Notes: generated by a model not told the origin, from the letters alone. Positions 22,779-33,983 are shown, counted from the stretch's first letter. The stretch: DNA of 64,000 nt from Lavandula angustifolia (GCA_028984105.1 CM054817.1:28236313-28300312), one strand, 5' to 3'. Made by a program: numbers and translations.

Positions 22779-23003
22779 GTGAAAATTCAGTTTAGTCTGG
22801 ATGTGGTCATAATTCCATCATCCCTTCAACACCATGTGCTCATTTATTCAAGATTCTCTCTTTCTTCGCTAACAATATTAATAAATTCTCACCATCATCT
22901 TCACATTCAAGAAATTTATTACGATCTTGATTCATGCACCATTAATTATTTAAAAAAAAAATACGAGATCCCACGTTTTAAATTTTGTTTAAAAACGATA
23001 AAG
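22779..23003. other. Upstream flank of HMA1
   Basis: AT-rich sequence between HMA1 and the kinase fragment. No TATA box could be chosen with confidence. Confidence 0.35.
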
Positions 23004-23480
23004 TCACAATCTTGCTACAGAATCTTCAAAACTGCAGAACTGATCTTCATCTTCATCTTCATCTTCATCTTCTCCGAACGAGTAAACATCGGATTTTGGA
23101 GTTAGTTTCAAGCATCGGAAGTAGTCCGGATCGAAGTAGCCGAAGCTGCCTTTCACGGCCCTACTAACATGAGTTTGATCATCACTAGGGCCGGGTTTCG
23201 ATAGCCCGAAATCGGATACTTTTGCTACGTAGTCTCGATCGAGCAAGATGTTGGTCGACTTGATATCTCTACGGATTATCGCTCTAATAAATAACTCATA
23301 TTCGAAGCTCCTGGCCAAAGATAACTCACTCTTTGACTTTCCTTTTGTCGTATAGATGATCCCTCAACGTCCCCTTCTCCATGAAGTCGTACGCTAGTAT
23401 CATCTCATCATTTTTGTCGCAGTATCCGATTAAAGAGACGAGATGGTGGTGTCGGAATGTAGTTCAAGTGTTTTTTTCTA
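23004..23480 (-). pseudogene. Receptor-like kinase fragment (FERONIA/CrRLK1L-type kinase domain)
   Basis: Two kinase-domain pieces in order on the minus strand. The first (about 23335..23480) encodes a subdomain III-V-like stretch with RHHHLVSLIGYCDKNDEMIL and MEKGTLRDHLY, then stops. The second (23004..23318) carries the catalytic and activation segments: RRDIKSTNILLD (HRD changed to RRD), KVSDFGLSKPGP (DFG present) and GSFGYFDPDYF, ending at DVYSFG. The helix between them (the ARGLxYLH region) is lost, as are the extracellular, transmembrane and N-lobe parts. After DVYSFG the frame runs into a hexanucleotide-derived EDEDED tract (23041..23073). The wording of the activation loop is closest to CrRLK1L receptors. 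It is a dead fragment, with no sign of expression. Confidence 0.85.
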
Positions 23481-23840
23481 TTCGACAATTTTCGCCGAAG
23501 GACCAAAGCTGGACACTTCATAAAATTATAGAATCAAAATCAGTACTTTATACATGACCAAAATCGAACACGAGTACATAAAATGACTAAAATCGATATT
23601 TACTCCAAATAATATCATTCTCATAATGCTATTCGATATTAAAGTGATTCGTCATCCGTGAATACTAGAAAAGCAATAATACTATAAAACCTTCAAAATA
23701 CACCCTTATTTAATTTTCCTTCACCCTCGCTTATTCACAAAACATACATGAAAGAAGCATCATCAAACCCTAATGGTGCTTAATCTTATTTAAACTAAAT
23801 ATGCATAGTTTGCGAGTTGGCGAGATTCGAACATGTATTT
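23481..23840. other. Intergenic DNA, nothing recognised
   Basis: AT-rich, including the probable 3' end of the MLP gene that follows on the minus strand. Confidence 0.35.
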
Positions 23841-24880
23841 TCATCCGAAGATATGAGCCTCGGTTTCTTTAGTGAATTCGATTAAGAAGTTCAAGAGCGA
23901 GACCGGGTGTGGAGTCTCAGCAAGGATCAGCTCGTAATCTATGGTCCATGTTACGTGGTCGATACCGGCTTTGGTCTCAACGTGAAAGGTTATAACCATG
24001 TTCTTGTACAACTCAGTCAAGTCTCCCGAAATCATCTTGAATGAAACTTGCTTCTTCTCCTCATCTATGTCTTGCAGAATTTGCTTTCCTGTTTGCTCTT
24101 TCCCATCTACAACATGCATCGATACGTAAATGCAGTTAAGAACTTTTCGGCACGAAAATTAAGAAAATTGTGTTTTATGAAGTACCTCCCTTTTGTCATG
24201 TTATTACTGTCCTCATTTCCTAATCGGATTGTCCCGCTATTACTGTCCTCTCAAACTTAAAATGAGGTGAATCCCTTTTTACTCACTAGCCACCCCACAT
24301 TCTTATACTCTCTCTCTCCAAAAAATTATTTGCAACATGAAAAAAATAGAAAAAAAGATAAATCGATTGCCTTAACTATGCCTTTCAAAAAATTGGATGA
24401 ATTCTCGCGGCTGCGGGCTACCGTCATCATAAACAAAAATGGAATAAATTCTCATTTCTTTTCCACCAACCACTCCTCGAAAACTGTGTCAATTTCTTAA
24501 TACAATTAAAATTCATAAAATACACACTTAAACAAAGTTTCTTAATTTCTGCGTCGAAAAGAAAAGGGACAGTAATAGCAGGACGGAGGGAGTATATTGT
24601 TTGACTTTTTGGCAGTAAAATTTGAATTTACTTTTTTAAAAATGAGTCATTCTTAATGAGACGACTGGAATGAGAAAACGAGCCACGTACCGTGGGTGTA
24701 TTTCCACTGAATAACAGAGCCAGCTGCCCCAAAGACGCCTTGAAGAATTTCACAATCTTGGACTTTGGCTGGGAGGACTTTGGACAAGTGTTTGGGATTC
24801 TTGACTAGGATATGATGAAATATGTCTCCTCCGGCCTTAAAGGCAATCTGCACGATCAACCTATCTGGTAACCCGGCCAT
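23841..24880 (-). CDS. Major latex protein-like (MLP), Bet v 1 superfamily, two exons
   Basis: MLPs are small cytosolic proteins of the START/Bet v 1 fold with a large hydrophobic cavity for lipids, hormones or secondary metabolites. They are linked to defence, drought response and long-distance transport. Exon 1 is complement(24691..24880) and exon 2 complement(23841..24106), joined by a phase-1 GT-AG intron at the position usual for this family. The product is about 151 residues, normal for MLPs. It starts MAGLPDRLIVQIAFKAGGD, has the loop GVFGAAGSVIQW, and continues with EEKKQVSFKMISGDL and HVETKAGIDHVTWTIDYEL. A TATA box lies 61-70 bp upstream of the start. The intron holds a Stowaway MITE. 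An inverted, broken paralogue lies at 28548..29440. This copy shows no lesion and is likely functional. The ligand cannot be inferred. Confidence 0.92.
24185..24592. mobile_element. Stowaway-type MITE in the MLP intron
   Basis: CTCCCTTTTGTCATG at the left and GGACGGAGGGAG at the right with TA flanks. It fills most of the 584-bp intron. The short TCCTAATCGGATTGTCCCGC block is shared with Stowaway debris near 43.6 kb. Confidence 0.65.
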
Positions 24881-24940
24881 CGTATTGTACGTTTATGAGA
24901 TTGTAGATGCTTCACTTGATGAAATACGATAATTTTTTGC

Positions 24941-24950
24941 TCTTTATATA
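24941..24950 (-). promoter_or_regulatory. TATA box of the MLP gene
   Basis: TATATAAAGA on the minus strand, 61-70 bp before the ATG. The surrounding promoter (GGAAACAGTCAGTGTC and GTCAATAATA blocks) is conserved upstream of the inverted pseudogene at 28.4-28.5 kb. Confidence 0.75.
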
Positions 24951-25278
24951 GATGCCTTTGCTCATTTTCTCTTATTATTGACCAACATTATTTTTTGTTC
25001 ACTTTGATAAATGATTTTGACACTGACTGTTTCCATAGGTTTCTTCTTGCAACTAATCTTGTCACTCTTAATTAGGCATCAATCTTCTGAGTGGATGAGA
25101 ATGGGAAATACGGAATCACCGTCTCAATTCTACAATATCCAAATCTACTAACTGTATTACTCTCTCCGTTCCATTGAAGTTATCCACTTTCTAATCATTC
25201 AGTTTTCTTTTTTAGTAAATTATTTGAGGGACCCACAACTTACACAACTATACACAGACACAAATATAATTTGACTAA

Positions 25279-25456
25279 GTCCCCTTGTGATGACATAGAG
25301 AAGGTCATGGGTTCAAAACCCACCAGGACCGCTATGTGTGAGTCTGTCACATATGATTAGTTTAGGGTGGTTGAACCCTCCTGTGTTGTTTGCAGACTAG
25401 AGCACGATTTACTCAGTACGCATTTCGGTGGGTTACTCTCGTCATAAAAAGAATAT
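25279..25456 (+). mobile_element. SINE copy, head-truncated or diverged, with target-site duplication
   Basis: Begins GTCCCCTTGTGATG, contains a box B-like GGGTTCAAAACCC and the family body, and ends in a short A-rich tail. It is flanked by near-identical repeats: ATATAATTTGACTAA (25264..25278) and ATATGATTTGACTAA (25457..25471). Confidence 0.75.
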
Positions 25457-25471
25457 ATATGATTTGACTAA

Positions 25472-25703
25472 TACAAAACCTAAAGCCCATGTAACAAATA
25501 CACACTAACTAATTCGAGACTCAAGAAAAAAGCCCAATAAAGCGAATAACTCAAAACCTAAATTATAATTGGTTTGTGAGATTGCAAAAGATTATAGGAA
25601 ATATCCCGAGTTTTCATAGGAAATAAAATTTGTTGAGATTAGCCCATTGTAAAATTATTAATTTCAACCCTCCACCTAAGAATACAAAGAGAATTACATT
25701 TAG

Positions 25704-25734
<31 letters not shown>

Positions 25735-25929
25735 GTTTACATGCAAAATAGTGAAGCTTGGTGAGAGGGAGAAACTTCATTGGTAAGTTAACTAGTGTGC
25801 CAAAGATATTTCTATTATTTTTATTTTTCTTAAGTTACGGATGAGACAAACCTAACAAATAAGTTGATATATCCATTCCATGAAGATATTTAGGAGAATA
25901 AGGTATTCTAGAGGTTTACTAAAAATAGT
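25472..25929. other. Intergenic DNA with an AT microsatellite
   Basis: Contains an AT dinucleotide run near 25708..25730. Nothing else is recognised. Confidence 0.4.
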
Positions 25930-28366
25930 AAATGTTATCTTTAAGAGAGAGAATGAAAGGGAAGTCGGCTACGAACTTCCATCCTTACTTCTTACTGTCA
26001 CCCCTCTCACTTTATAATCTCATCACCACCGCCTTGCTCTTTGTTTCCTCATTTTCTGTCTTTCCCCGTAAGACCTTTTCCAGGCATCAGAGGTAAAGTT
26101 CCTTTCTCCTCCTCTTGCCGATTATTCTCTTCTTTGTAGAATCATGATCTAAAGATTTGATGTATTTACTTTCATCTCTACTTGTGTCTCGAATCATGTT
26201 TTAGAATTTTGCTTCTTCAAGGGAATGTTCTGGTTGTGGTCTTGCTAGTATTAGGAGAAGGTCGCCAGAGGGGAAGAGTCGGAGGTGGCAGCGGGGCTGC
26301 TGTCATGATTTTGGTGTCGATGCATGATCATGTGTCTGTTTTCTTTTGTGTAAGAACAGAAGGTTGAAACTCAGTTTCTGTTTGATTTTATTGTCCAAAA
26401 GCCATCAAATTACATACCATTGGAAAGCTCTCATTTCTGGCTTTCCAATGCCATCTTCTATTCGTAATTCTGAGTTCGGACTTGGAAGTTATGGGTCTCG
26501 AAAGATGAGGTGGTAGTAGAATACGGCTGCGGGTCTTGTTTTTCCCGTAAGCAGAATAGCAACTTTGAATCCAACTTCAACTCGTTTCCGTTATTCAAAA
26601 TCTGACATATTATATATCGTCGGAAAGCTCATTTCGTTATCTTTCCAACAACACTTTCGGTTTGTAAATCAGAGATCGTGCCCGAAAGTTATGGGTCCTA
26701 AAAGTTGGGGTTACGAGTTGTGTGTTATGTTTTCGCTGAAACAGGTCAGCTGTCTTCAGCCCTGTTTCTACTCGTTTTCGTTAATCAAATCCCGCTGTAT
26801 GATATATCGTTGGAAACTTCTCACTATTAGCTTTCTAGAAACACCTTCGGTTTGTAAAACCGAGTTCGGAGGTGAAAGATATAAGTTCTACAAGTTGTGG
26901 GTTTGTCGATGAAACTCAGTTTTCCTTTGGATGTATCATCTCGACTTCTGATCTATTCTTTTGTCCAAACCCTATCATGTTATATACCGTTGGAAAGTTC
27001 TGGTCGTTGGCTTTACAACTCTATCCTCGAATTTCAAATTGGACTTCAAACCCGAAAGATATAAGCCTTTGAAAAGCATGTGACGGAACTGCGCACAAGG
27101 TGTTTGGCGTAGGTTCGAGTCAAGATTCGAGCATCAAATTGATGTCGGATCGGCAAGTTAGTTTATGGATTGTATAGCCTAAATAGCGTATATTCCAACC
27201 ATAATCTTGTTTCCATAAACCGATGGTCGGATGAGCTAGAATTAAAGTGGGAAGTAGCGGTGTTGGTTTTCAAATTCAAATTAAATCTTATATTAGTTTA
27301 AGTTTTTGCATTACAATTAAGCATAGGGTTTTCTTGTAGGCCCTATTGAAGAAGAGAAGTAGCATCCGGTTTTACAATAAATTAATATTGTTGCAGCTTC
27401 GAGGTGAGTTTTTACTTTCTCAAAACTATTTTGAGTTATTGAGCTCTATGAAATGTTATGTTTATCCATAGAAATGTTTTTGTGCGTTCTACTTGTTTAA
27501 TGCTCTGAATTAATCGATCGAGATTCTTGACTAGCCTAACACGCTAGTGAGAATTGTGTACATGTTTGTTAGTAGTGCAGTGGGTTGATCACCATTGTAT
27601 GCTAATTATGTTATCAATCCGACGGTGACTTGGTTCCGGGATTGTGACATGTTATAGATCTGACGGTGACTTGGTTCCGGGATCGTGAATTGTTATGACT
27701 CCAATCCGACGGTGACTTGGTTCCGGGATTGTGATGGGTTAAGGATTCGACGGAGACTAGGTTCCGGAATTCTAGTAAGAGTAACAGTAGAACGTGACAG
27801 TTAAGTGTGCACACGAAAAGAAGCAAAAGTTGGGTATACTTGGGAGTGGCTTTTGTTTTTAAACCTTCCAGGTTATTCTGTTTATACATGGATAAACTGT
27901 TTATCTTATGTTTAAGGAATGTTTTACCCACTGAGTACACTAGTGCTCATCCCCAAATGTTTTCAAAATGTTTTCAGGTTGAGTGACTAGTGAAGACGGG
28001 CGGAGCTAAAATAAGGTTTTGTTGTATATAACCATGGCTTCCGTTTGAGCTCGTTTTCTTTTGATGAGCACCCTGAACTCGGTCTTGTATATAGTTTACG
28101 ATGTTTTTGTTGTACTCATACTTTTTTTGATACAAGTTTGCTATGACTTGATCTGTGCCGAGTCATATTTTAAAACCGTAAATATTAGTTTGTGAATTAT
28201 CTTTGTCCTGGATTATTCCATCTTCTTTGCGAGGTATTCTCATTGTTAACCGCCCTTTATATAATATATTTTAATTAATTGATTTCCCCTTCTTTCTCGC
28301 GTCTTTTCTCCAACCCTCAGTCGCACCTTGATGATCGTGTCCTTTTCCGAAAATCGGGTTGTGACA
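25930..28366 (+). mobile_element. Long LTR (Ty3/gypsy chromovirus-like), probably solo; 5' edge uncertain
   Basis: A roughly 2.4-kb non-coding block whose right edge CGGGTTGTGACA is typical of gypsy LTR ends. Inside are four degenerate copies of a unit of about 190 bp carrying CGTTGGAAAGCTC and CTTTCCAAC-type arms (near 26419, 26619, 26808 and 26988), then three to four copies of GACGGTGACTTGGTTCCGGG (27618..27770), and a CCACTGAGTACACTAGTGCTCA block. The right edge abuts the promoter of the MLP pseudogene. No gag/pol, primer-binding site or second LTR is visible. The left edge is a guess and no duplication could be matched. Confidence 0.6.
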
Positions 28367-28547
28367 ACAAGCATAAATATGTGGAAACAGTCAGTGTCCA
28401 AAATCTTTTAGCAAAACATCCAAGAAATATAGTGTTGATCAATAATAGAGAAATAGGCTAGTGATTTGCAGCTCTATATATACTCTAAATATGCCCCTCA
28501 ATTCATGAAGTGTAGCATCTACAATTTAATTCGAAAACCAAAATATA

Positions 28548-29440
28548 ATGGCGGGTTTGCCGGATAAATTGATTGCGCAGGTGGCGTTTAAGGCCGGAGG
28601 AGACATATTTCATCAGATCTTGCAAAGAATCCTGTTAGGATATTTGGACCTTCAAAATGTGAAGAATGTAGACAATAACAAAGAATAACATAAAGAGAAA
28701 AAGAAACAGACACAAAGAATTTTATTCGGTCAATTAACCTACATCCACGTGCGCGCGGAGAAACAATCCACTAATAAAAAGGATAATACAAAATGGGTCT
28801 CCGAAATATGGTCATAGACCCAAAAGCACATACCCACAAAATATGGTCAATTAGTCCAACTAACTAATCTCACAACATGTGGACTATGATGCGTATAAGC
28901 ACACTTAAAACAATTAGAAAATCTATCTATTTATAAATAAAATTAATGATAAACTTAATTAATTATCCGATGTAGATATGATTCAATTTACTTTAAGGAT
29001 TAAGATTTGAGCCACATCATAACAAATCCCAATCACTTTGCCAAAGCAGTCCCTAATGTAATTCAAGATTGTGAATTGCATCAAGGCGAATTCGACTATT
29101 GGCTCAGTTATTCAATGGAACTACACCCTTGGTAACTAAATATTATGTTTATTAATTGTTTTTATATTGTTCTTATTAATTATGATTATTTATGTGGATG
29201 GGAAAGAGATGAAATCGAAACAAGTTATGCAAGACATTGATGAGGAGAAGAAGCAAATTTCATACAAAATGATTGGAGGAGATTTGGTGGAGTTGTACAA
29301 CAATATGGTAGTGACTTTTCATGTTGAGACCAAAGGTGAGATCGACTTCATTACATGGACTATGTATGGATTACAAACTGCTTAGTGCCAATAATCCACA
29401 CCCGCTATCGCACTTGAACAAACGGTCCCATAAATCTTGT
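28548..29440 (+). pseudogene. MLP pseudogene, inverted paralogue of 23841..24880
   Basis: The start MAGLPDKLIAQVAFKAGGD matches the intact MLP. After about 27 codons the frame is already shifted by a missing base, and the exon is then split by a 392-bp solo LTR (28633..29024). It resumes at 29025 with CCCAATCACTTTGCC (NPNHFA) and has another frameshift near 29092. The second exon (about 29192..29440) keeps DEEKKQISYKMIGGDL and HVETKGEIDFITW, loses the AG acceptor seen in the intact gene, and shifts frame again at the DY(K/E)L position near 29364. Its promoter (28367..28547, TATA-like CTATATATAC near 28474) is homologous to that of the intact copy, so the two arose by an inverted duplication that included regulatory DNA. 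Confidence 0.88.
28633..29024. mobile_element. 392-bp solo LTR inside the MLP pseudogene
   Basis: Begins TGTTAGGATATT and ends ATCATAACA (TGTTA...TAACA inverted ends). It is flanked by the identical 5-mer AATCC (28628..28632 and 29025..29029). Removing the element and one AATCC restores the MLP exon around the codons for KNPNH. It also has copia-like internal motifs (AGAAACAGACACAAAGAATT). No internal retrotransposon region is present, so it is a recombination product. Confidence 0.88.
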
Positions 29441-30165
29441 CCCATTTTTTTAGGCTGTTCCATAGATCTTGCTCCATTTTTTAAAATGTCAGAATATTGT
29501 GGCTAAAATTTAAGCATAATTTGTGGGGCCCCACAACTTTACACACAATTAACAGTTCTCCGTAATAACTGTGTCGAAGAGAAATGAGACAAGATCTATG
29601 AGATTGAGTGATTATTATACTAATGGGAGTATATTCGTTGCCCTAAGTTTCGTGTATCAATGTTGTCCCATTACTGTAACCATCTAAATAATTACGATTC
29701 AATTTTACAAATCGACCGTAACCATCTAAATATATAGTTAAAATAATGAGACAACATTACAACACAGAAATTGAGATAAAGGAATCTCATCCCTACGATA
29801 CTAATTCGCATGCAAATAATCAAGTTAGGCAATGCTACCACTAGCTAGGCAAAAATTATCAAATGTAAGATTTCTCTTATCATAAAAATAAGACAATTTA
29901 CAATCACGCAACCGATTAAGTATAAAGAAAGGAGCAAGTCAAAAATGCCGTGCATATATCAAAATATCCACATTAAAACATAAGAAACTATGTATTCTTT
30001 TTCTTTGGAAAGTAATAAGTCAGAAAAGAAAATCACACGGAAGTAATCGTAGATATTCATGCATACACGTAACACGCATATGCATGAAAAAAAGCAATTT
30101 TTTTTTTAAATTTCTTAGGGCAGAAATATTTTTTTATATTCCATTAGTCGCTATGATGTTTTATA
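29441..30165. other. Intergenic DNA
   Basis: Apart from a strongly decayed Stowaway-like segment (about 29419..29632) nothing is recognised. Confidence 0.4.
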
Positions 30166-30634
30166 CTTCCTCCGTCCCCCGATTTGTCTGCATTTCCATT
30201 TTGAGTTGTCCCATCTCACTTGTTTACTTTCTAAATATCTCACTTGTTTACTTTCTAAATAAGAAAATGAGTCTCACACCTTTACCATCTCAAATCAACT
30301 ATAAATAATTAAATATTTATATGGGTTTCACACCTTTATCACATAAATTAATTCTAAATAATTATTTAATTATATGAGTCCCACACTTCTATTAAATAAA
30401 ATCAATCCACGGTTCAAATCTCACCAAAATCGCTATGTGTGAGTCTGTCACCTATGATTAGACTAGGATTGTTAAACCATCTTGTGTTGTTTGCAGGTTA
30501 GAGCACATGAGCGAGATTTATTCAGTGCGCACTTCGATAGCGGCTGCGAGTTACCTCGTCATAAAAAAAAAATTAAACCCATATAAATAACCGCGTTGAA
30601 AAGAAACTAGACAAGTCTGCTGAGACGGAGGGAG
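30166..30634. mobile_element. Stowaway-type MITE carrying a nested SINE fragment
   Basis: CTTCCTCCGTCCCCCGATTT at the left and TGAGACGGAGGGAG at the right with TA flanks. Between about 30410 and 30570 lies a SINE piece (box B-like GGTTCAAATC, then the family body and an A-run). The SINE therefore landed in an existing MITE. Confidence 0.75.
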
Positions 30635-30680
30635 TATAATTTTTAATTATTGATCCCTCTTTCGCCCCATTTTAAATTAT

Positions 30681-30691
30681 CTTATATATAT
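30681..30691 (+). promoter_or_regulatory. TATA box of P450 copy A
   Basis: CTTATATATATAG, about 45 bp before the ATG at 30734. Confidence 0.55.
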
Positions 30692-30733
30692 AGACCAACA
30701 AATCGTTAATAAATCAGTTAAGAAAGCAAAAAG

Positions 30734-32960
30734 ATGGAAGTAACTCTTCTTCTCTACTCTTTCCTCACTCCTCTATCCATCTTCATAATCTACAAACTCA
30801 TCTCATCTCCGGGAAGAAGCCGCTGCTGCCACCTCCCGCCGACCCCAGCCGGAGCCCTACCCATCATCGGCCACCTCCACCTCCTCAAACCACCACTCCA
30901 CCGCAACTTCCACCGCCTCTCCCACCTCACCGGCCCCATCTTCTCCCTCAAACTCGGCCTCCGCCGCGTCGTGGTGGTCTCCTCCCCATCCCTAGCGGAG
31001 GAATGCTTCACCACAAACGACGTCGTCCTCGCCAACCGCCCCCTCGTCCTCGTCGACAAGTACATCGGCTACAACCACACCACCTTCTCCGGCGCCGCCT
31101 ACGGCCACCACTTCCGCAGCCTCCGCCGCATCACCACCAAGGAGGTCCTCTCCACCGCCCGCCTCAACTCCTCCCTACAAATCCGGCGAGACGAAGTCAA
31201 CCGCCTGCTCCTCAACCTCCACAAACAATCTCATCATGGACTTACGAAAGTGGAATTAAGGCCTAAATTGTCGGAACTGACCTTCAACAACATGACGATG
31301 ATGCTCGCCGGAAAAAGATTCTCCGACGAAGAAGACGAGGAGAGCGAGTTCGGGAAGAAATTCCGGCGGCTGATCAACAACGCTTTTCAGATGGCCGAGG
31401 TTTCGAATCCGCAGGATTTCTTGCCGTTTCTGCAGTGGATTGACTAGTGACTACGGAGGTTTTGCGAAGAAACTGGCGGCGCTTGCGGCGGAGATGGACG
31501 AGATGTTGCAGAGCATGGTGGATGAGCATCGGAGGGAGACGAGGAATAGCATGATAGGCCATTTGCTGACTCTGCAAGAATCCGACCCGCAATTCTACTC
31601 GGATCTTACCATCAAAGGTCTACTAATGGTAACGTTAATTTTCTCACGTAATTTAATTTCAATCTCTTCTTGTAATTTTTATGTTAGTGCTGTGACTAAC
31701 TTTATGATTAATGAGTAATTTCATAATTGTCTCACCCGAAAGAGAAATTATAATTAATCATACATCAAAGTAGTATAAGTTCAAAAGTAATTAAATATCG
31801 AAGCTTAACAATTAATTAAGTGATATTAACTCATTTGACCAAACAATAAATAACTACAGTTAAACCTCGATAAACTAATAACCTTGGGAACGGAAAAAAA
31901 TATTCATTTAACGAGGTTATTACTTTATCGAACATTATTTTAGTGCATTTGACCCATATCGGGACCGAAAGAAATTATTATTTTAGCGAGATTATTACTT
32001 TATCGAATATTACTTTATCGAAGTTTAACTGTATCTAACAATTGAAATTATAATACAAGGTGCATGAACCTGTAAAAATCATAACGAGCATAACTTTTGG
32101 GAGCGGAAACTGCTAATATGATACGTTTTCGAATATCAACACTCCCAAATAAATTTATAATATAATTTGTTATGACTCTAAATTCCAATTATTTTAGGCC
32201 GATCTATTGTATTATTTTGCTTGTATGTAATTTTAATTTAAGAATATTTGAATTTCGATACTAAAAAGACTTTTTGTAGGAAAACGTTTGTCTTCTAAAT
32301 TATCGCCCCTATGACGGAGTTAGTTTTCGTCTTATGATACAGAACATGCTGTTTGCCGGCACGGACACGTCAGCAATAACCATAGAGTGGGCAATGTCTC
32401 TCCTCCTCAACCATCCTCTCGTCCTAAACAAACTCCAACAAGAATTAGAAACCAAAGTCGGAAATCATCGATTGCTAGTAGAAGAAGACCTCCCCACCCT
32501 CCCCTACCTCCACCACGTAATCCAAGAAACCCTCCGCCTCTTCCCACCCGCCCCCTTACTCCTCCTCCCTCACGAGTCGTCCTCCGACTGCACGATCGGA
32601 GGCTACCACATCCCACGTGGCACCCTTCTATTCGTGAACGCGTGGGCCATAAACCGGGACCCCGGTGTATGGCAAGAGGCGGGGAGTTTCAAACCGGAGA
32701 GGTTTGAAGGGGTAAAAATGGAAGGGTGTAGGTTGATACCGTTTGGGGTGGGGAGGAGGGCGTGCCCCGGGGCGGAGTTGGCTCAACGGACGGTCGTGTT
32801 GGCGTTGGGGTCGATGGTTCAGTGCTTCGAGTGGGAGAGGGCGGGTCCGGAGGAAGTTGATTTGGTGGAAGGGGAAGGGCTGTCCATGCCTAAGTTGAAG
32901 CCTTTGCAAGCCTTGTGCAGGCCTAGGCAGATTATGGACAAGCTTCTTCTTCGTGCATGA
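30734..32960 (+). pseudogene. Cytochrome P450, CYP81-like, copy A, broken by a 7-bp insertion
   Basis: A microsomal haem-thiolate monooxygenase. CYP81 enzymes hydroxylate or bridge phenylpropanoids, isoflavonoids, lignans or glucosinolates. Exon 1 is 30734..31628 and exon 2 is 32343..32960 (GT-AG, phase 0). All landmarks are present: N-terminal anchor, hinge HLPPTPAGALPIIGHLHLL, I-helix AGTDTS, K-helix ETLR, PERF, and haem loop PFGVGRRACPG. The frame is interrupted at 31441..31453, where TGACTA-G-TGACTA replaces the single TGACTA expected, adding 7 bp and a TAG stop at 31445..31447. Without the insertion the product would be 501 residues, normal for the family. Exon 1 is very rich in C-ending codons compared with copies B-D, so A is a separate, older lineage. 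Its intron holds a MITE (31857..32035). The other copies point the opposite way. Substrate unknown. Confidence 0.88.
31857..32035. mobile_element. TACAGTTAAACC-family MITE in the intron of P450 A
   Basis: Full-length: TACAGTTAAACCTCGATAAA at the left and TTATCGAAGTTTAACTGTA at the right, with the ATTCATTTAACGAGGTTATT interior. Confidence 0.8.
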
Positions 32961-33164
32961 GGCAACAAATAATGACCAGCATAACCATTTGAGGAATGCA
33001 AAATAGAGAATGTGATCAATGTTTATATAGTTATGAATGTGAAAGAATAAGTCTCAATGTTTATATAGTCTACGTGAAGTATGGTGTTATGTGGTATGAT
33101 CAATGTTTTTTGTTTAGTTTTACATATAATTCATTATTTATTTATTTTAATATTTACTGATAAC

Positions 33165-33430
33165 AATATAACCAAGGAGTCGGCGGAAATATCTGTCGCC
33201 AAAGAGTCGAGAGAAGCGTGCAACAGGTTTTCACGACTAACATTCTGCAACGAAATTTCCGTTGCAAAATCCGTCGAGAAATTTAGCAACGGATATTTTC
33301 CGTCGAGAAAAATTAGCGACTGCGGTATTCTGACGGGCATCTTCCATCGCCAATCCGTCGATATGGTTGATTCTCGACGGAATTCTTTATTATAGCAATG
33401 GAAAAATCCGTCTCGAATCCCGAAAAATCT
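33165..33430. repeat. CCGTCG-rich element downstream of P450 B, copy 1
   Basis: Dense short motifs in both orientations (CCGTCGAGAAA, TCTCGACGGA, CGTTGCAAAATCCGTCG), resembling the subterminal repeats of CACTA-type transposons. No terminal CACTA or transposase is visible. A near-identical block at 37870..38150 shows that it is part of the duplicated B/C unit. Confidence 0.55.
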
Positions 33431-33983
33431 TGTGGTGATAATATATAGTTTAGTTGATATTTACATTCTTACTAGACTGATTGATCTAGTGTCGATCCCC
33501 GTTAGAGTTGATTTGACAAGAGCTGTTAGAGACATTTGTTACAGAAGAAAGAAGAGATAACAAATCACTTTTCATAATATTTCTAACGGAACAGCATATA
33601 TAGTAAATCTTATTTTTCCCACTCAATAATATTATTAAGCAACAAACTACGGACAATTAACACAAACGAAGCATGGAATTAACACCTTGGACACTGCCTA
33701 ACACGCCATCAATTCCATCTTATTTGTTTAGTATTAATGATTTTTTATCATTTATTTTAAATCGATCCTAACATAACGGGGATTGAACACTAAATCAACT
33801 TTAGATCAACCACTTATGCAGAAGTGAGAGTACCAGCTACACTTATTTGTTTAGTATTGATATTGCTCTAAGTTTTAAACATAAAACTTATAATTTAGCA
33901 TTCATGATGCCTCTTGAATACTACTAATCATAATCTTCCTCATGATCTCTCTTGGCTTGCACATGACTTGCAAGGGTTCCAAC

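Noticed and set aside
22779..23105. 108-residue open frame upstream of HMA1
   Set aside because: It overlaps the kinase relic and its hexanucleotide repeat, has low-complexity translation and no homology that I can recognise.
31003..31266. Arg/Pro/His-rich open frames inside P450 exons on other frames
   Set aside because: They are shadows of the C-rich coding strand. The P450 frame contains all family motifs.
33081..33395. Pair of similar open frames at 33.1 and 37.7 kb as a conserved unknown gene
   Set aside because: They are two copies of the same duplicated CCGTCG-rich repeat. Similarity is explained by the recent B/C duplication, and frames open on the opposite strand as well.
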